Source: Chitinophagaceae bacterium (GTDB taxonomy: Bacteria; Bacteroidota; Bacteroidia; Chitinophagales; REEL01). Taken from it: a stretch of 47,359 nt of DNA. Positions 7,939 to 17,216 of this stretch are shown piece by piece. The notes below the pieces were generated by a model. It was not told the origin of the DNA. It did no database searches and saw only the letters and a list, made by a program, of their open reading frames with translations. Numbering within the stretch: position 1 is the stretch's first letter; the number at the start of each line of letters is the position of its first letter. The position numbers and the translations under genes were made by a program. The stretch spans positions 1 through 47,359 of the forward strand of contig REEL01000062.1 in assembly GCA_007695095.1 (NCBI GenBank), in the 5' to 3' direction.

Positions 7939-8475
7939 TTAGAACTTGTTTTTCCACATCATAGATTCAATTGGCTTGATGCTGCGCTCATTGTATTTTG
8001 CATTCTGCTTGGAGTGATAGTAGTTTTTGATTTCTCCTTCAACAGCAAAATAAATTAACTGTCCTATAGGCATTCCCGCATACACTCTCACCGGTTGTGC
8101 GCAGCTAATTTCAAGTGTCCAGGTATTGCAGTAGCCCACATCCCCTTTACCTGCCGTTGCATGTATATCTATTCCCAACCTTCCAATGCTTGACTTTCCC
8201 TCTAAAAATGGAACATGTGCGTGAGTCTCAGTGTACTCTTCTGTAACACCTAGGTATAGTGTATTTGGTTGTAAAACATATCCCTCTTCAGGAATTTCAA
8301 CAGAAATGATAGTATTGTGCGCTTTGGCATCCAGAACCCTGTCTTTATAAACCGCCAAATGTTTACTTAAATGAACATCATAAGAATTGGTACCCAAACA
8401 ATTTTCTTTAAAAGGTTCAATCTTAATAGTGCCTTTTTCCATTTCTTCAAGTATGCGCTTATCTGAAAGAATCAT
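7939..8475 (-). CDS. dcd: dCTP deaminase
   Basis: The 178-residue enzyme deaminates dCTP to dUTP, feeding thymidylate synthesis. It shows the trimeric dUTPase-like fold signatures GKSSIGRLG (about 93-101), the catalytic Glu122 in WTLEIS, and the C-terminal nucleotide-covering region around YNERSIKP. I place the start at 8475 (MILSDKRI), because this is the conserved family N-terminus. The frame extends 15 codons further upstream to 8520, but that extension is not family-like. A bifunctional deaminase/dUTPase version is known in some lineages and cannot be ruled out by eye. It follows the WD40 gene on the same strand with a 65-bp gap. Confidence 0.94.
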   Translation of the reverse strand: MILSDKRILEEMEKGTIKIEPFKENCLGTNSYDVHLSKHLAVYKDRVLDAKAHNTIISVEIPEEGYVLQPNTLYLGVTEEYTETHAHVPFLEGKSSIGRLGIDIHATAGKGDVGYCNTWTLEISCAQPVRVYAGMPIGQLIYFAVEGEIKNYYHSKQNAKYNERSIKPIESMMWKNKF

Positions 8476-8540
8476 AAAGTTATTTTTAAAAAAGTTTTGC
8501 CGTAAAGATACATTCAGCAATTAAATTTTCTTAGGATTAT

Positions 8541-9464
8541 CTACTGAATATTTACTCCCCGCATCATCACTACCTTATCGTCTCCGCAAGTAATTATCAT
8601 TTCAGGGTCATCCAGCCAAATTATATCGTTTACTGAATTTTTGTGTGAAATCATTTTATCTTTTTCTATCACTTTTATCAATTTCAACGAGTATGTATCC
8701 CAAATTTTTACCGCCTTATCTCTGGATGCTGTTGCAAACCATTTTCCGGAAGGATGAAACGCAATTTGATTTATGGTAAACAAATGAGCCGGCACAGACA
8801 TTAGCAATTCGTAATTATTTTTTACATCCCATATTGAATAATGAGCATCCCGGCTTCCGGCGACTAAAAGTGAACCATCAGGCGAATATGCCAGAGTAAA
8901 AACCGAGCTTTTGTGATGCTTTAGGATTCTTTTAATTTTGAATTCCTTATCCAAAATATAAGTATCACCATCACTGGATGAAAATGCTATATCTCCACTT
9001 CCTGCTGAACATGAAAACCTTCTGAGGCTCTTACCACTAAGTTGATGCTTCCTTACTAAATCATAATTATTAGTATCCCACATAGAAAACATTCCGTCTC
9101 CCCCGGCAGCTAATAGTAAGGATTTATCGAAAGGCAACAACTGTAAATCAAAAATACTATTTTCATGTAAGGCCAGGTGCTTTAATTCTTTTCGGTGTTC
9201 TAAATCTAAGACATGTATGCCGCCATTCATCTGCCCTATAAATAAAACCGGCTGATTTTCATGTAAGGCAATGGAAAATATCTGAGTGTCTATTTGAGCA
9301 ATCACCTTACCGTCAGACTCCGGATGATCAATACTCCACTCAACGACCATCCCATCCCCACCGGCAGATAAAACAGTTCGATTTTGTGGTACATAGTGCA
9401 AACGATATAATGAAGATTTATGCCCGGTATGTATACTAGGGTCTTTTAATTTTATTGAATTCAT
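8541..9464 (-). CDS. WD40-repeat beta-propeller protein
   Basis: The 307 residues form about seven WD40 repeats. The clearest are HTGHKSSLYRL...VVEWS near the start, HHKSSVFTLAYSPDGS...SIWD, AHLFTINQIAFHPSGKW...KIWD, and HKNSVNDIIW at the end. With no signal peptide or extra domain, it is a bare cytoplasmic seven-bladed propeller, which normally acts as a protein-docking platform. The partner is not evident. Its position ahead of dcd suggests only co-transcription. The ATG at 9464 lies about 55 bp from the divergent phosphopantetheinyl transferase gene. Confidence 0.9.
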   Translation of the reverse strand: MNSIKLKDPSIHTGHKSSLYRLHYVPQNRTVLSAGGDGMVVEWSIDHPESDGKVIAQIDTQIFSIALHENQPVLFIGQMNGGIHVLDLEHRKELKHLALHENSIFDLQLLPFDKSLLLAAGGDGMFSMWDTNNYDLVRKHQLSGKSLRRFSCSAGSGDIAFSSSDGDTYILDKEFKIKRILKHHKSSVFTLAYSPDGSLLVAGSRDAHYSIWDVKNNYELLMSVPAHLFTINQIAFHPSGKWFATASRDKAVKIWDTYSLKLIKVIEKDKMISHKNSVNDIIWLDDPEMIITCGDDKVVMMRGVNIQ

Positions 9465-9519
9465 ATGATTTTGTAAATTTACTCAATTACCCATAATTTC
9501 AAGCCTTAAATAAAAAAAA

Positions 9520-10164
9520 ATGAGTCTTATAAAGCTTCTGGAAACAACCGGAGAAACAAAAATTGGTGTTTGGAAAATGGAAGAAGAAGATGCATTTTTT
9601 TCTGAAAAACTAATCTTAAATGCCTATGACACTGAGGTTTTAAACAAAAGATCGCATCCGATAAAGAAAAAAGAATGGCTTGCCTCTCGATTTTTACTTA
9701 AATCTTTACTAAACTACAAAAAACAATTAATTTTAAAAGCAAATGGAAATGGCAGACCTTTTCTGGAAAACCACAAAGCAGAAGTGTCACTTTCTCACAG
9801 TCACGAAATGGTGGCTGCAATATGCAGCTACGTTTATAAAGTGAGTATTGACATTGAAAAAATCCAGCCTAAGATTCTGAATATCACTAAGAAGTTTTGC
9901 AGTGATGATGAAAAAGAAATGGTAAAAAATATGGATGAAGTACTTTTTTATACCATTATATGGTCTGTTAAAGAAACTGCTTTTAAACTCTATGACGATT
10001 ATCATCTGGCTTTTAAAGAAAATATTCAAATCACCGCTTTGATTTTTAAAGGTGATAAAGGCCATTGTATAGTAGAAATTAATAAATCAGGCTTCTATAA
10101 AAAACTTAAAGTTCCGGTTTACTTAATCCGGGAGAATTATATTTTAAGCTATTCTACTTTATAG
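9520..10164 (+). CDS. 4'-phosphopantetheinyl transferase superfamily protein
   Basis: This 214-residue protein should move the phosphopantetheine arm from coenzyme A onto a carrier-protein serine. Typical motifs are SHSHEMVAA (92-100), the metal-binding VSIDIEKI with Asp111 and Glu113, and WSVKETAFK (148-156) with Trp148, Lys151, Glu152 and Lys156. The length fits the Sfp/AcpT-like two-half fold rather than the shorter AcpS type. It may serve fatty-acid synthesis or a secondary pathway; no carrier protein is nearby. It is convergent with dnaG, with 28 bp between them. Confidence 0.92.
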   Translation: MSLIKLLETTGETKIGVWKMEEEDAFFSEKLILNAYDTEVLNKRSHPIKKKEWLASRFLLKSLLNYKKQLILKANGNGRPFLENHKAEVSLSHSHEMVAAICSYVYKVSIDIEKIQPKILNITKKFCSDDEKEMVKNMDEVLFYTIIWSVKETAFKLYDDYHLAFKENIQITALIFKGDKGHCIVEINKSGFYKKLKVPVYLIRENYILSYSTL

Positions 10165-10192
10165 AAATATTACCGAATTCCGTAGAAATAAT

Positions 10193-12142
10193 TTACTTCA
10201 GGATTACACTTTTCAGCATATCAGCATATTTTTTCTGAAAAGTATATAATTTATCGAGTTCTATCAAGTGGTCTTGTATTTTTTCTAAATCATTATTCTT
10301 TTCTGCCTCCTGAATTTGCAGACGTTCTTTCTCACAAAGATTTAAAATCACTTTTAAGTTAAATCGCAGGTATGTGGTAATTAAATCATTTTCAGCTCTT
10401 TTTTCACGCGACATCAAATAAATTTGGTGCTTTTCAGCCCAATTATTGCTCGGTTCCGGAAGATTCATGAAAATATCGATTACAAAGTCTTTTTGTTCTT
10501 TATTATCAGATTGATAGAAAAATTCGGGAGTAGGACATATTTTACCTTCAGTCCAGTGTGATTTCATCTTTTTAAACACTTCAATTGCATGATTATTTTT
10601 AAAATAACCTTCATTTATCTCTTCAAATATAAAGGTGGCAATTGTCTTTTCTTCATCATAGATGTTATTCCCAAACTCAAGTAAAATACGGATAACATCT
10701 TTTTCCTGATAATCAGAACTAACTTCTAATTCAGCCGCCTCTTTTGTCTCAGTTGCTAAAAGCTCTTCTTCCAAATTTGAATATTCCTGGAAGTTCGTTT
10801 CTTTTGTTCTCTTTTTTTGCTGGTCAAAATAATCTTTACGAAGTATTCTGGCTATTTTCTTAAATAATAAATCTTCCGGGAGATCCAGTTTTTTAGAACA
10901 TTCTCTTATATAAATAGTACGCTTAATCGGGTCATTTATAAGTGCTATAGTTTCTGTTAACAGGTTCGCTGCTTTTGCTATAGATGATGGATCTTTGCCT
11001 TCTTTTTTCAAAAAATCATCTGCCAAGAAAATTATGAAGTCTGTAGCCTTTTCTTCAATAAACTTTAAAAACCCGTCTCCACCCAGTTTTCGAACATATG
11101 AATCCGGGTCTTCTCCATCCGGTAGAATAACTATTTTTATATCCAGCCCTTCACGTAAAATAATTTCCATTCCTCTTTTGGCAGCGTTAATTCCTGCGCT
11201 GTCACCATCATAAATAAGGGTTATTTTATCTGAAAGACGCTTAATCAAACGTACCTGATCCTCAGTCATAGCTGTCCCTGCCGTTGCTACTACGTTCTCA
11301 ATACCGGACTGTACTAAAGAGAGGACATCTGTATAACCTTCTACTAAAAAGCAATTATTATTCTGTCTGATAGAATTTCTGGCTGCACTGATCCCATAAA
11401 GAATCTTACTTTTACTGTAAATAATGGATTCAGGGCTGTTCAGATATTTTGGCTGATTTTCAGCACTCTTTAAAATTCTACCACCAAAAGCAACTACCTT
11501 TCCGGTATAGTTATGAATGGGAAAAATAACTCTGGCTCTGAAAAAATCATAAGCATGCTCATTTTTTTCTCTGATCAGGCCTGCTTTGATAAGTAACTCT
11601 TTTTTATATCCGGCTTGCAAAGCTGCTTCTGTAAAAGCTGAGAAGCTTTCTTTTGAATACCCGAGTTGAAATAGCTGTATTGTCTTTTTGGTAAATCCCC
11701 GTTCTTTAAAGTAAGTTTGTCCAACCTGAATTCCTTCTTCAGACTCCCACAAAGTTTTTTCAAACCATTCTGCAGCAAACTTAAAAATCAAAAACAAGCT
11801 TTCCTTTTCATCATCTGTTCGTTTCTGTTCTTTATCATCTACTGATACATCCGGAATTTGAATATTATACTTCTCTGCAAGTTTCCGCAAGGCTTCCGGA
11901 TAAGAAAGATTATCAACTTCTTTTACGAAACTGATACTATCACCTCCTACCCCGCAACCAAAACACTTAAAAATACCTTTTTGGGGAGATACCATCATAG
12001 AGGGAGTCTTTTCATTATGAAAAGGACATAAGCCAACATAGTTTGCCCCTCTCTTTTTTAAGCGCACATAATCCCCTACAACATCCTCTATTTGGGCGTT
12101 ATATAAAATTTCCTGTACGACACTATCCGGTATAAATGACAT
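10193..12142 (-). CDS. dnaG: DNA primase
   Basis: The 649-residue protein makes RNA primers for DNA replication. The zinc-binding domain has Cys39, His42, Cys60 and Cys63 (GLCPFHNEKTPS...KCFGCG). The catalytic core follows, and its Toprim subdomain has Glu268 (VEGYTD), Asp312 and Asp314 (YDGDSAG). The C-terminal 200 residues are helical and charged and should bind the replicative helicase. Length and domain order are normal. The gene stands alone on the minus strand, without the rpsU-dnaG-rpoD order of Proteobacteria. Confidence 0.97.
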   Translation of the reverse strand: MSFIPDSVVQEILYNAQIEDVVGDYVRLKKRGANYVGLCPFHNEKTPSMMVSPQKGIFKCFGCGVGGDSISFVKEVDNLSYPEALRKLAEKYNIQIPDVSVDDKEQKRTDDEKESLFLIFKFAAEWFEKTLWESEEGIQVGQTYFKERGFTKKTIQLFQLGYSKESFSAFTEAALQAGYKKELLIKAGLIREKNEHAYDFFRARVIFPIHNYTGKVVAFGGRILKSAENQPKYLNSPESIIYSKSKILYGISAARNSIRQNNNCFLVEGYTDVLSLVQSGIENVVATAGTAMTEDQVRLIKRLSDKITLIYDGDSAGINAAKRGMEIILREGLDIKIVILPDGEDPDSYVRKLGGDGFLKFIEEKATDFIIFLADDFLKKEGKDPSSIAKAANLLTETIALINDPIKRTIYIRECSKKLDLPEDLLFKKIARILRKDYFDQQKKRTKETNFQEYSNLEEELLATETKEAAELEVSSDYQEKDVIRILLEFGNNIYDEEKTIATFIFEEINEGYFKNNHAIEVFKKMKSHWTEGKICPTPEFFYQSDNKEQKDFVIDIFMNLPEPSNNWAEKHQIYLMSREKRAENDLITTYLRFNLKVILNLCEKERLQIQEAEKNNDLEKIQDHLIELDKLYTFQKKYADMLKSVILK

Positions 12143-12366
12143 AATTAATCACAAAAATAAACTAATTTATACAGTTCAAATAAAACTTTTTTTTTCTAAA
12201 CAGATAAAAAAGACATTTTAAAATAATAGTAAAAAAGTTATGCTAAAACTACATGAAATACTTGAAAAATCTGCATTTGAAGACTAAAAACATAAGTGTC
12301 TGGTTTGCTGTTTTTTATAACTATATAAAAATATTGGCACGTTATTAGATAATGTTTTAAAAAAAA

Positions 12367-12373
12367 AGGAGGA
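12367..12373 (+). promoter_or_regulatory. Strong Shine-Dalgarno sequence before the DUF4476 gene
   Basis: AGGAGGA sits 4 bp before the ATG at 12378. It is a near-perfect anti-Shine-Dalgarno match, unlike most starts in this window, which have AT-rich leaders. This suggests high or specially controlled translation, or a different ancestry for the gene. Confidence 0.7.
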
Positions 12374-12377
12374 TATT

Positions 12378-13106
12378 ATGAAACGCTCAATTTTACTTTT
12401 GACAATTTTTTCCCTGTTATCTTTAAGTTCTTTTGCTTATCATAACACAAGTACTTTTAGTTTCAGGATGGATAACAACGAAAATGTATTTATCATTTTA
12501 GGAAATTATCACTATGGACCGGCTTCAAGTTTTGAATTTGACATTCAGGCAGGGAGGTATAACCTTAAAGTGGAAAGAAGATTTAATACTTACTTTGGCT
12601 ATACTACCCATGTTTTGTACAATGGCCATATAAATATCCGCAATAATATGCATGTGTTTGCCAGTTTGAATCATTTTAATCGCCTGAATATATCTGAGAA
12701 AGTTAAAAACTATACTCCACACTGGGGTAATCCGAGCGCCGGATACAACACTTGTCCTTCAGCCGGAGCTGTAACTCAAACAGTATATTATGAATATTCG
12801 CATCATCATCCTGTTGTTCAACCTATGAATAGCCAATCATTTAATAATCTATTGGCTACAATTAGAAATCAGTCTTTTGACAGTTCTAAAAGACAAGTGG
12901 CTAAGCAAGTAATTTCCAATAATTACTTTAGCACTTCACAGGCAAAGGCGATTATCAGATTATTTACTTTTGAAAGCAGCAAATTAGAAATAGCCAAATA
13001 TATTTACAACAATACTATTGATAAAGAAAACTACTTTACCGTTTATGATGAGTTTACCTTTAGTAGCAGTGTAAGAGAATTATCAAGATATATATCTCAA
13101 TACTAA
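12378..13106 (+). CDS. Exported DUF4476 protein
   Basis: The 242-residue protein begins with a signal peptide (about 1-20, ending SSFA). The first half is beta-rich and aromatic (FDIQAGRYNLKV, YFGYTTHVLYNG), typical of a small periplasmic or surface beta domain. The last 95 residues match the DUF4476 type, with paired helices: FNNLLATIRNQSFDSSKRQVAK, then VISNNYFSTSQAKAIIRLF, then FESSKLEIAKYIY. That domain has no defined function. A histidine pair (YSHHHP) separates the halves. The gene has an unusually strong ribosome-binding site and its own terminator, so it is a single-gene unit. Confidence 0.8.
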   Translation: MKRSILLLTIFSLLSLSSFAYHNTSTFSFRMDNNENVFIILGNYHYGPASSFEFDIQAGRYNLKVERRFNTYFGYTTHVLYNGHINIRNNMHVFASLNHFNRLNISEKVKNYTPHWGNPSAGYNTCPSAGAVTQTVYYEYSHHHPVVQPMNSQSFNNLLATIRNQSFDSSKRQVAKQVISNNYFSTSQAKAIIRLFTFESSKLEIAKYIYNNTIDKENYFTVYDEFTFSSSVRELSRYISQY

Positions 13107-13130
13107 TTTTTCTCACTCTTTCTTTGCTTG

Positions 13131-13167
13131 AAAAGCCTGAATATTATTTTCAGGCTTTTCTTTTTTT
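13131..13167 (+). terminator. Rho-independent terminator after the DUF4476 gene
   Basis: An 11-bp perfect stem, AAAAGCCTGAA (13131-13141) with TTCAGGCTTTT (13149-13159), has a 7-base loop and is followed by C and a run of seven T. It ends the DUF4476 transcript 24 bp after the stop codon. Confidence 0.9.
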
Positions 13168-13231
13168 ATTTAAACATAAAAGTGTTTAGAAGTACCCTTA
13201 AAAAGTTTCTTCAGTTTTAGATTGAATATTG

Positions 13232-13239
13232 TATTTTTG
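13232..13239 (+). promoter_or_regulatory. Putative -7 element of the carA promoter
   Basis: TATTTTTG matches TAnnTTTG and lies 20 bp before the ATG at 13259. It supports that ATG as the start, because the earlier in-frame ATG at 13229 would be upstream of the transcription start. Confidence 0.5.
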
Positions 13240-13258
13240 CCCAAATCAACCATTAAAT

Positions 13259-14380
13259 ATGTCCTCAGCCAAAACCGGAATTTTATTGTTAGAAGATGGA
13301 ACAATCTTTAAAGGAAAAGCAAGTGGAAAATTAAAAACCTCATCCGGGGAAATTTGTTTTAATACCGGAATGACAGGTTACCAGGAAGTTTTCACAGACC
13401 CCTCATATTCCGGGCAACTACTGGTTATGACAAATGCCCACATTGGCAATTACGGCTATCAAACTGAAGAAACTGAATCTGATAAAGTCCAGATTTCCGG
13501 ATTAATTTGCAACCGTTTTTCTTCTTTTTACAGTAGAAAAAGTGCAGATGGAAGCTTAGAGTCATTCCTTACCGAAAATGAAATATTGGTTATACACGAT
13601 ATAGATACGCGCGCATTGGTACATCATATCCGTAAAAAAGGAGCCATGAATGCTATCATTTCCGGTGAAGACAAGTCAATAGAAGAACTAACAGAAATGC
13701 TGAAAAACACACCTTCCATGGAAGGTTTGGAATTATCCAGCAAGGTTTCGGTTAAGGAAGCTTATGAATTTGGAAATCCTAATGCTGAAATTAAAATAGC
13801 CGCTCTTGATTTAGGTATCAAGAAAAACATACTGCGTTGTTTGGATGAAAGAGCTTGTTTTATAAAAGTATTTCCTGCAAAAACGAGCTTTAGCGAAATG
13901 GAAAAGTGGAATCCGAATGCTTATTTTATTAGCAATGGACCCGGTGACCCATCCCCTATGGATTATGCAATTCAAACGGTTAAAGAAATACTCGATGCTA
14001 AAAAACCAATTTTTGGAATTTGTTTGGGCAATCAGATTTTAGCTTTAGCATGCGGACTAAAAACTTTTAAATTACATCACGGTCACAGAGGATTAAATCA
14101 TCCTGTTATAAATAATAAAAGTCGATTGAGTGAAATAACCAGTCAAAATCATGGATTTAGTGTGAGTACAGAAAATTTAGAAAACTTTCCCAATATAGAA
14201 GTGACCCATACTAATCTTAATGACAATACAATTGCCGGAATTCGTTTAAAAGACAGACCGGCTTTTGCTGTGCAGTATCACCCTGAATCATCGGCAGGTC
14301 CTCATGATTCAAGATATCTTTTTGATGATTTTGTGAAAATGATTAAAGAAAACATGTTAACTCATTCAATAACCCCTTAA
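13259..14380 (+). CDS. carA: Carbamoyl-phosphate synthase small (glutaminase) subunit
   Basis: This 373-residue subunit hydrolyses glutamine and passes ammonia to the large subunit for carbamoyl phosphate, used in pyrimidine and arginine synthesis. The N-terminal CarA domain (GILLLEDGTIFKGKASG) is followed by a class I glutamine amidotransferase domain with Cys255 (IFGICLGNQ), His341 and Glu343 (QYHPESSAGPHD). The start at 13259 (MSSAKTG) is preferred over an ATG ten codons upstream: it fits the family and lies downstream of the probable -7 box. The large-subunit gene carB is not in the window. eno begins 10 bp after the stop. Confidence 0.96.
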   Translation: MSSAKTGILLLEDGTIFKGKASGKLKTSSGEICFNTGMTGYQEVFTDPSYSGQLLVMTNAHIGNYGYQTEETESDKVQISGLICNRFSSFYSRKSADGSLESFLTENEILVIHDIDTRALVHHIRKKGAMNAIISGEDKSIEELTEMLKNTPSMEGLELSSKVSVKEAYEFGNPNAEIKIAALDLGIKKNILRCLDERACFIKVFPAKTSFSEMEKWNPNAYFISNGPGDPSPMDYAIQTVKEILDAKKPIFGICLGNQILALACGLKTFKLHHGHRGLNHPVINNKSRLSEITSQNHGFSVSTENLENFPNIEVTHTNLNDNTIAGIRLKDRPAFAVQYHPESSAGPHDSRYLFDDFVKMIKENMLTHSITP

Positions 14381-14390
14381 AGAATAAAAA

Positions 14391-15683
14391 ATGGGTAAAA
14401 TAACAAATGTACATGCCAGAATGATCTTTGACTCCAGAGGAAACCCTACACTTGAATGTGAGGTTACAACATCCGGTGGACATACGGGCAGAGCTGCGGT
14501 TCCATCAGGAGCTTCTACCGGTGAATTTGAAGCTGTTGAGCTAAGAGATGGCAATCAAGATGAATACATGGGTAAAGGCGTTTCAAAAGCTATTAATAAC
14601 GTAAATAAAGTTATCAAACCTATTTTAATAGGTAAAACAGTTTTTGAACAAAAAGAAATAGATAAACTACTTATTGATACAGATGGTACATCCAATAAAG
14701 CAAATTTAGGGGCAAATGCTATTTTAGGTGTTTCTCTGGCAGTAGCAAGGGCTGCTTCTTTAGAAAAAAACATTCCTTTATTTCGCTATCTCGGCGGTAA
14801 AAATTCTAATACACTGCCTATTCCTCTAATGAATATATTAAACGGTGGTTCACACGCTGACAATAAAATAGATTTTCAGGAATTTATGATTGTACCCGTC
14901 AAAGCCTCAAGTTTTTCTGAAGCTTTAAAAATGGGTGTTGAAGTTTTCCATCAGCTGAAAAAAGTTTTAAAAAAGAATGGTTATTCAACGAATGTGGGTG
15001 ATGAAGGTGGCTTTGCACCAAATTTAAATTCCAATGAAGAAGCTATTGAAATTGTAATAGAAGCTATTGAAAAAGCTTCCTATAAAGCCGGTGAAGATAT
15101 ATTTATCGCCTTAGATCCGGCAGCTTCAGAATTCTTTAATAAAGAAGAAAATGTCTATGAATTTAAATGGTCTTCCGGACAAAAACTAAGTCCTGAAGAA
15201 ATGGTAAGTTACTGGGCAGAATGGATTGATAAGTATCCCATTATATCAATAGAAGATGGTTTATACGAAGATGATTGGAATGCCTGGAAATTACTTACTG
15301 AAAGAGTTGGTAAAAAAATTCAATTAGTGGGTGACGATTTGTTTGTAACAAATGTGGATCGATTAAAAAAAGGAATTGAAAATAATATAGCAAACTCAAT
15401 ATTAATAAAAGTAAATCAAATTGGCACACTTACTGAAACTATTGATGCAATTCATTTAGCACAAAAATCCGGATACACAACAGTTATAAGCCACAGGTCA
15501 GGTGAAACTGAAGACACAACCATAGCAGATTTGGCAGTAGCCTTTAATACCGGTCAAATAAAAACCGGTTCTGCTTGCCGCACAGACCGAATGGCCAAAT
15601 ACAATCAATTGCTGAGGATAGAAGAATATTTAGGCGATAAGGCTTACTATCCCGGCAAAAATTCTGAATTATTAAAGAATTAA
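14391..15683 (+). CDS. eno: Enolase
   Basis: The 430-residue glycolytic enzyme converts 2-phosphoglycerate to phosphoenolpyruvate. The capping domain opens with the standard [14 protein letters not shown]. The barrel holds [10 protein letters not shown], the metal ligand region [11 protein letters not shown] and VGDDLFVTN, the catalytic lysine region [12 protein letters not shown], and [14 protein letters not shown]. Length and motifs are complete. It lies directly after carA (10 bp) and before an FtsB/DivIC-like gene. Enolase beside a septum protein of this kind is also seen in other phyla. Confidence 0.98.
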   Translation: MGKITNVHARMIFDSRGNPTLECEVTTSGGHTGRAAVPSGASTGEFEAVELRDGNQDEYMGKGVSKAINNVNKVIKPILIGKTVFEQKEIDKLLIDTDGTSNKANLGANAILGVSLAVARAASLEKNIPLFRYLGGKNSNTLPIPLMNILNGGSHADNKIDFQEFMIVPVKASSFSEALKMGVEVFHQLKKVLKKNGYSTNVGDEGGFAPNLNSNEEAIEIVIEAIEKASYKAGEDIFIALDPAASEFFNKEENVYEFKWSSGQKLSPEEMVSYWAEWIDKYPIISIEDGLYEDDWNAWKLLTERVGKKIQLVGDDLFVTNVDRLKKGIENNIANSILIKVNQIGTLTETIDAIHLAQKSGYTTVISHRSGETEDTTIADLAVAFNTGQIKTGSACRTDRMAKYNQLLRIEEYLGDKAYYPGKNSELLKN

Positions 15684-15760
15684 AGAAAGTTCACTTTGTA
15701 TCTTTAACTTAAAAGCTATGATTTAATAGGTTTTAAAATAAGAATTAAGTAATTTTAAGT

Positions 15761-16078
15761 ATGAATCGGATTAAAAAAATATTTGCATCTAAATATTTAA
15801 CCTACCTGAAGAATAAATACGTACTCACTGTAATCGTGTTTACATTCTGGATTTTAGTTATGGATCAACATAATTTGATTTTTCAGTACCGCTTAAATAA
15901 AGAACTCAGCGAGGCTCAAAAAATGGAGCAATATTATTTATCAAAAATAGAAGAAGTAAATAAACAAAAAACACATTTGTTTACCAGTTCAGAAAATTTA
16001 ATTCAATTTGCCCGCGAACAGTACTTGATGAAAAAAGAACATGAAGATATTTTTATAATTGTTAAAGACGCCAAATAA
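15761..16078 (+). CDS. FtsB/DivIC-family septum formation protein
   Basis: This small 105-residue protein has a short basic cytoplasmic tail, one membrane helix (about 20-38, YVLTVIVFTFWILVMDQ) and a periplasmic coiled coil (about 45-75, rich in E, K and Q). It ends with an FAREQYLMKKEHEDIFII segment typical of DivIC/FtsB. Such proteins join FtsL and FtsQ/DivIB at the division site and help activate septal wall synthesis. The location after eno supports the call. Its stop overlaps the next ATG by one base (TAATG), so translation is probably coupled. Confidence 0.88.
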   Translation: MNRIKKIFASKYLTYLKNKYVLTVIVFTFWILVMDQHNLIFQYRLNKELSEAQKMEQYYLSKIEEVNKQKTHLFTSSENLIQFAREQYLMKKEHEDIFIIVKDAK

Positions 16079-17148
16079 TGTCTGCCAAATGGCTGCTTTA
16101 CGGGGCCAATGGTTATACCGGCAAGTTAATCTTAGAAGCCGCTGCGCAAAGTAATAACCTACCAATTATCAGCGGTAGAAACTCAAAACAAATAGAAGAA
16201 TTAGCAGATAAATACGGTTGTCAATACCTGATTTCAAACTCTGAGAATCTTTCTGAAAAGTTGAATAATCAATTCGGAAATATCAAACTAATATTGAACT
16301 GCGCAGGTCCTTTTGTAAACACATATAAAGGGGTTATAAAGGCTTGCTTAGACCACTCTATACATTATACAGATATAACCGGTGAATGGACCGTCATGGA
16401 GGCTTTAGCTGCTTTTCATCAAGAAGCGGTCGAAAAGAACATTGTAGTCATGCCGGGAGTAGGTTTTGATGTTGTTCCTACAGATTGCCTTGCACTTAAA
16501 TTGTCAGGGATGATTTCTAATCCTGAAAAGTTAATTTTAGGTTTTGCAGGCATGAATAAAGCTTCAAGAGGCACTTTGAAGTCTGCTGTTTATCATGCTG
16601 ACAAAGGGAACTATATACGTTTGGGCGGTAAGATTCAAAAGATTCCATTTAAAAATACTAATGAATGTATTGAAATTAATAAGCGTAAATTTAATCTTAT
16701 CAACATCCCCTGGGGAGATATCTTTACAGCCTACTATACTACTAATATACAGAATATAGAAGTGCAAACATCTGTATCTAAAAAAGCAATTAAGTATATA
16801 AGTTCCATTAACTTGCTAAAGCATATCTTTAAGATAGGTTTATTAAAAAATTTAGCTATAAATTATATAAACAATAAACTACCTGAAGGTCCGGAAGAAT
16901 CTGATAAAAAAGATAGTGTCACATATGTTTTTGGGAAAGTCACAAATAGTAACGGAGAATCAGCAGATTTGTGCTGGTCCACACCTGATGGCTATACCTT
17001 AACAGTAATGACCTCACTTAAAATCATTGAATTTATATTAAATGACCCAAAAATATCCGGTTTCAAAACACCTGCAGGAGCTTATGGGTTTGAGTGGTTT
17101 CTTAATCTGGAAAACATAAACACAGATATAACTAAAAAGAGTTGCTAA
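16078..17148 (+). CDS. Saccharopine-dehydrogenase-like NAD(P)-dependent oxidoreductase
   Basis: The 356-residue protein begins with a Rossmann fold and its dinucleotide-binding loop YGANGYTG (about 8-15), then ISGRN with the usual post-beta2 Arg that favours NADP. The NCAGPF and YTDITGEW segments place it in the saccharopine dehydrogenase-like group that also includes trans-acting enoyl reductases. True lysine-pathway activity is doubtful because these short forms lack the full C-terminal domain. The substrate is unknown. It overlaps the FtsB-like gene by one base. A hairpin at 17134-17169 spans its last codons. Confidence 0.82.
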   Translation: MSAKWLLYGANGYTGKLILEAAAQSNNLPIISGRNSKQIEELADKYGCQYLISNSENLSEKLNNQFGNIKLILNCAGPFVNTYKGVIKACLDHSIHYTDITGEWTVMEALAAFHQEAVEKNIVVMPGVGFDVVPTDCLALKLSGMISNPEKLILGFAGMNKASRGTLKSAVYHADKGNYIRLGGKIQKIPFKNTNECIEINKRKFNLINIPWGDIFTAYYTTNIQNIEVQTSVSKKAIKYISSINLLKHIFKIGLLKNLAINYINNKLPEGPEESDKKDSVTYVFGKVTNSNGESADLCWSTPDGYTLTVMTSLKIIEFILNDPKISGFKTPAGAYGFEWFLNLENINTDITKKSC

Positions 17149-17169
17149 CCGATAGTTAACAACTCTTTT
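17134..17169. terminator. Bidirectional terminator hairpin between convergent genes
   Basis: AAAAGAGTTG (17135-17144) pairs with CAACTCTTTT (17160-17169), and an inner TAAC/GTTA extends the stem past one mismatch around a CGATA loop. The minus-strand reading ends in CTCTTTTT. It lies between the convergent oxidoreductase gene and the beta-helix/PorG gene and includes the former's stop codon. Confidence 0.7.
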
Positions 17170-17216
17170 CAATAGTTTTTATTTAGTTTATTTCCTACGA
17201 GGAAATAATATGTCTT

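Noticed and set aside
8476-8520. N-terminal extension of dcd to 8520
   Set aside because: The 15 extra residues are not part of the dCTP deaminase family; MILSDKRI at 8475 is the standard start.
13229-13258. Earlier carA start at 13229
   Set aside because: It lies upstream of the likely -7 box (13232-13239) and adds non-conserved residues.
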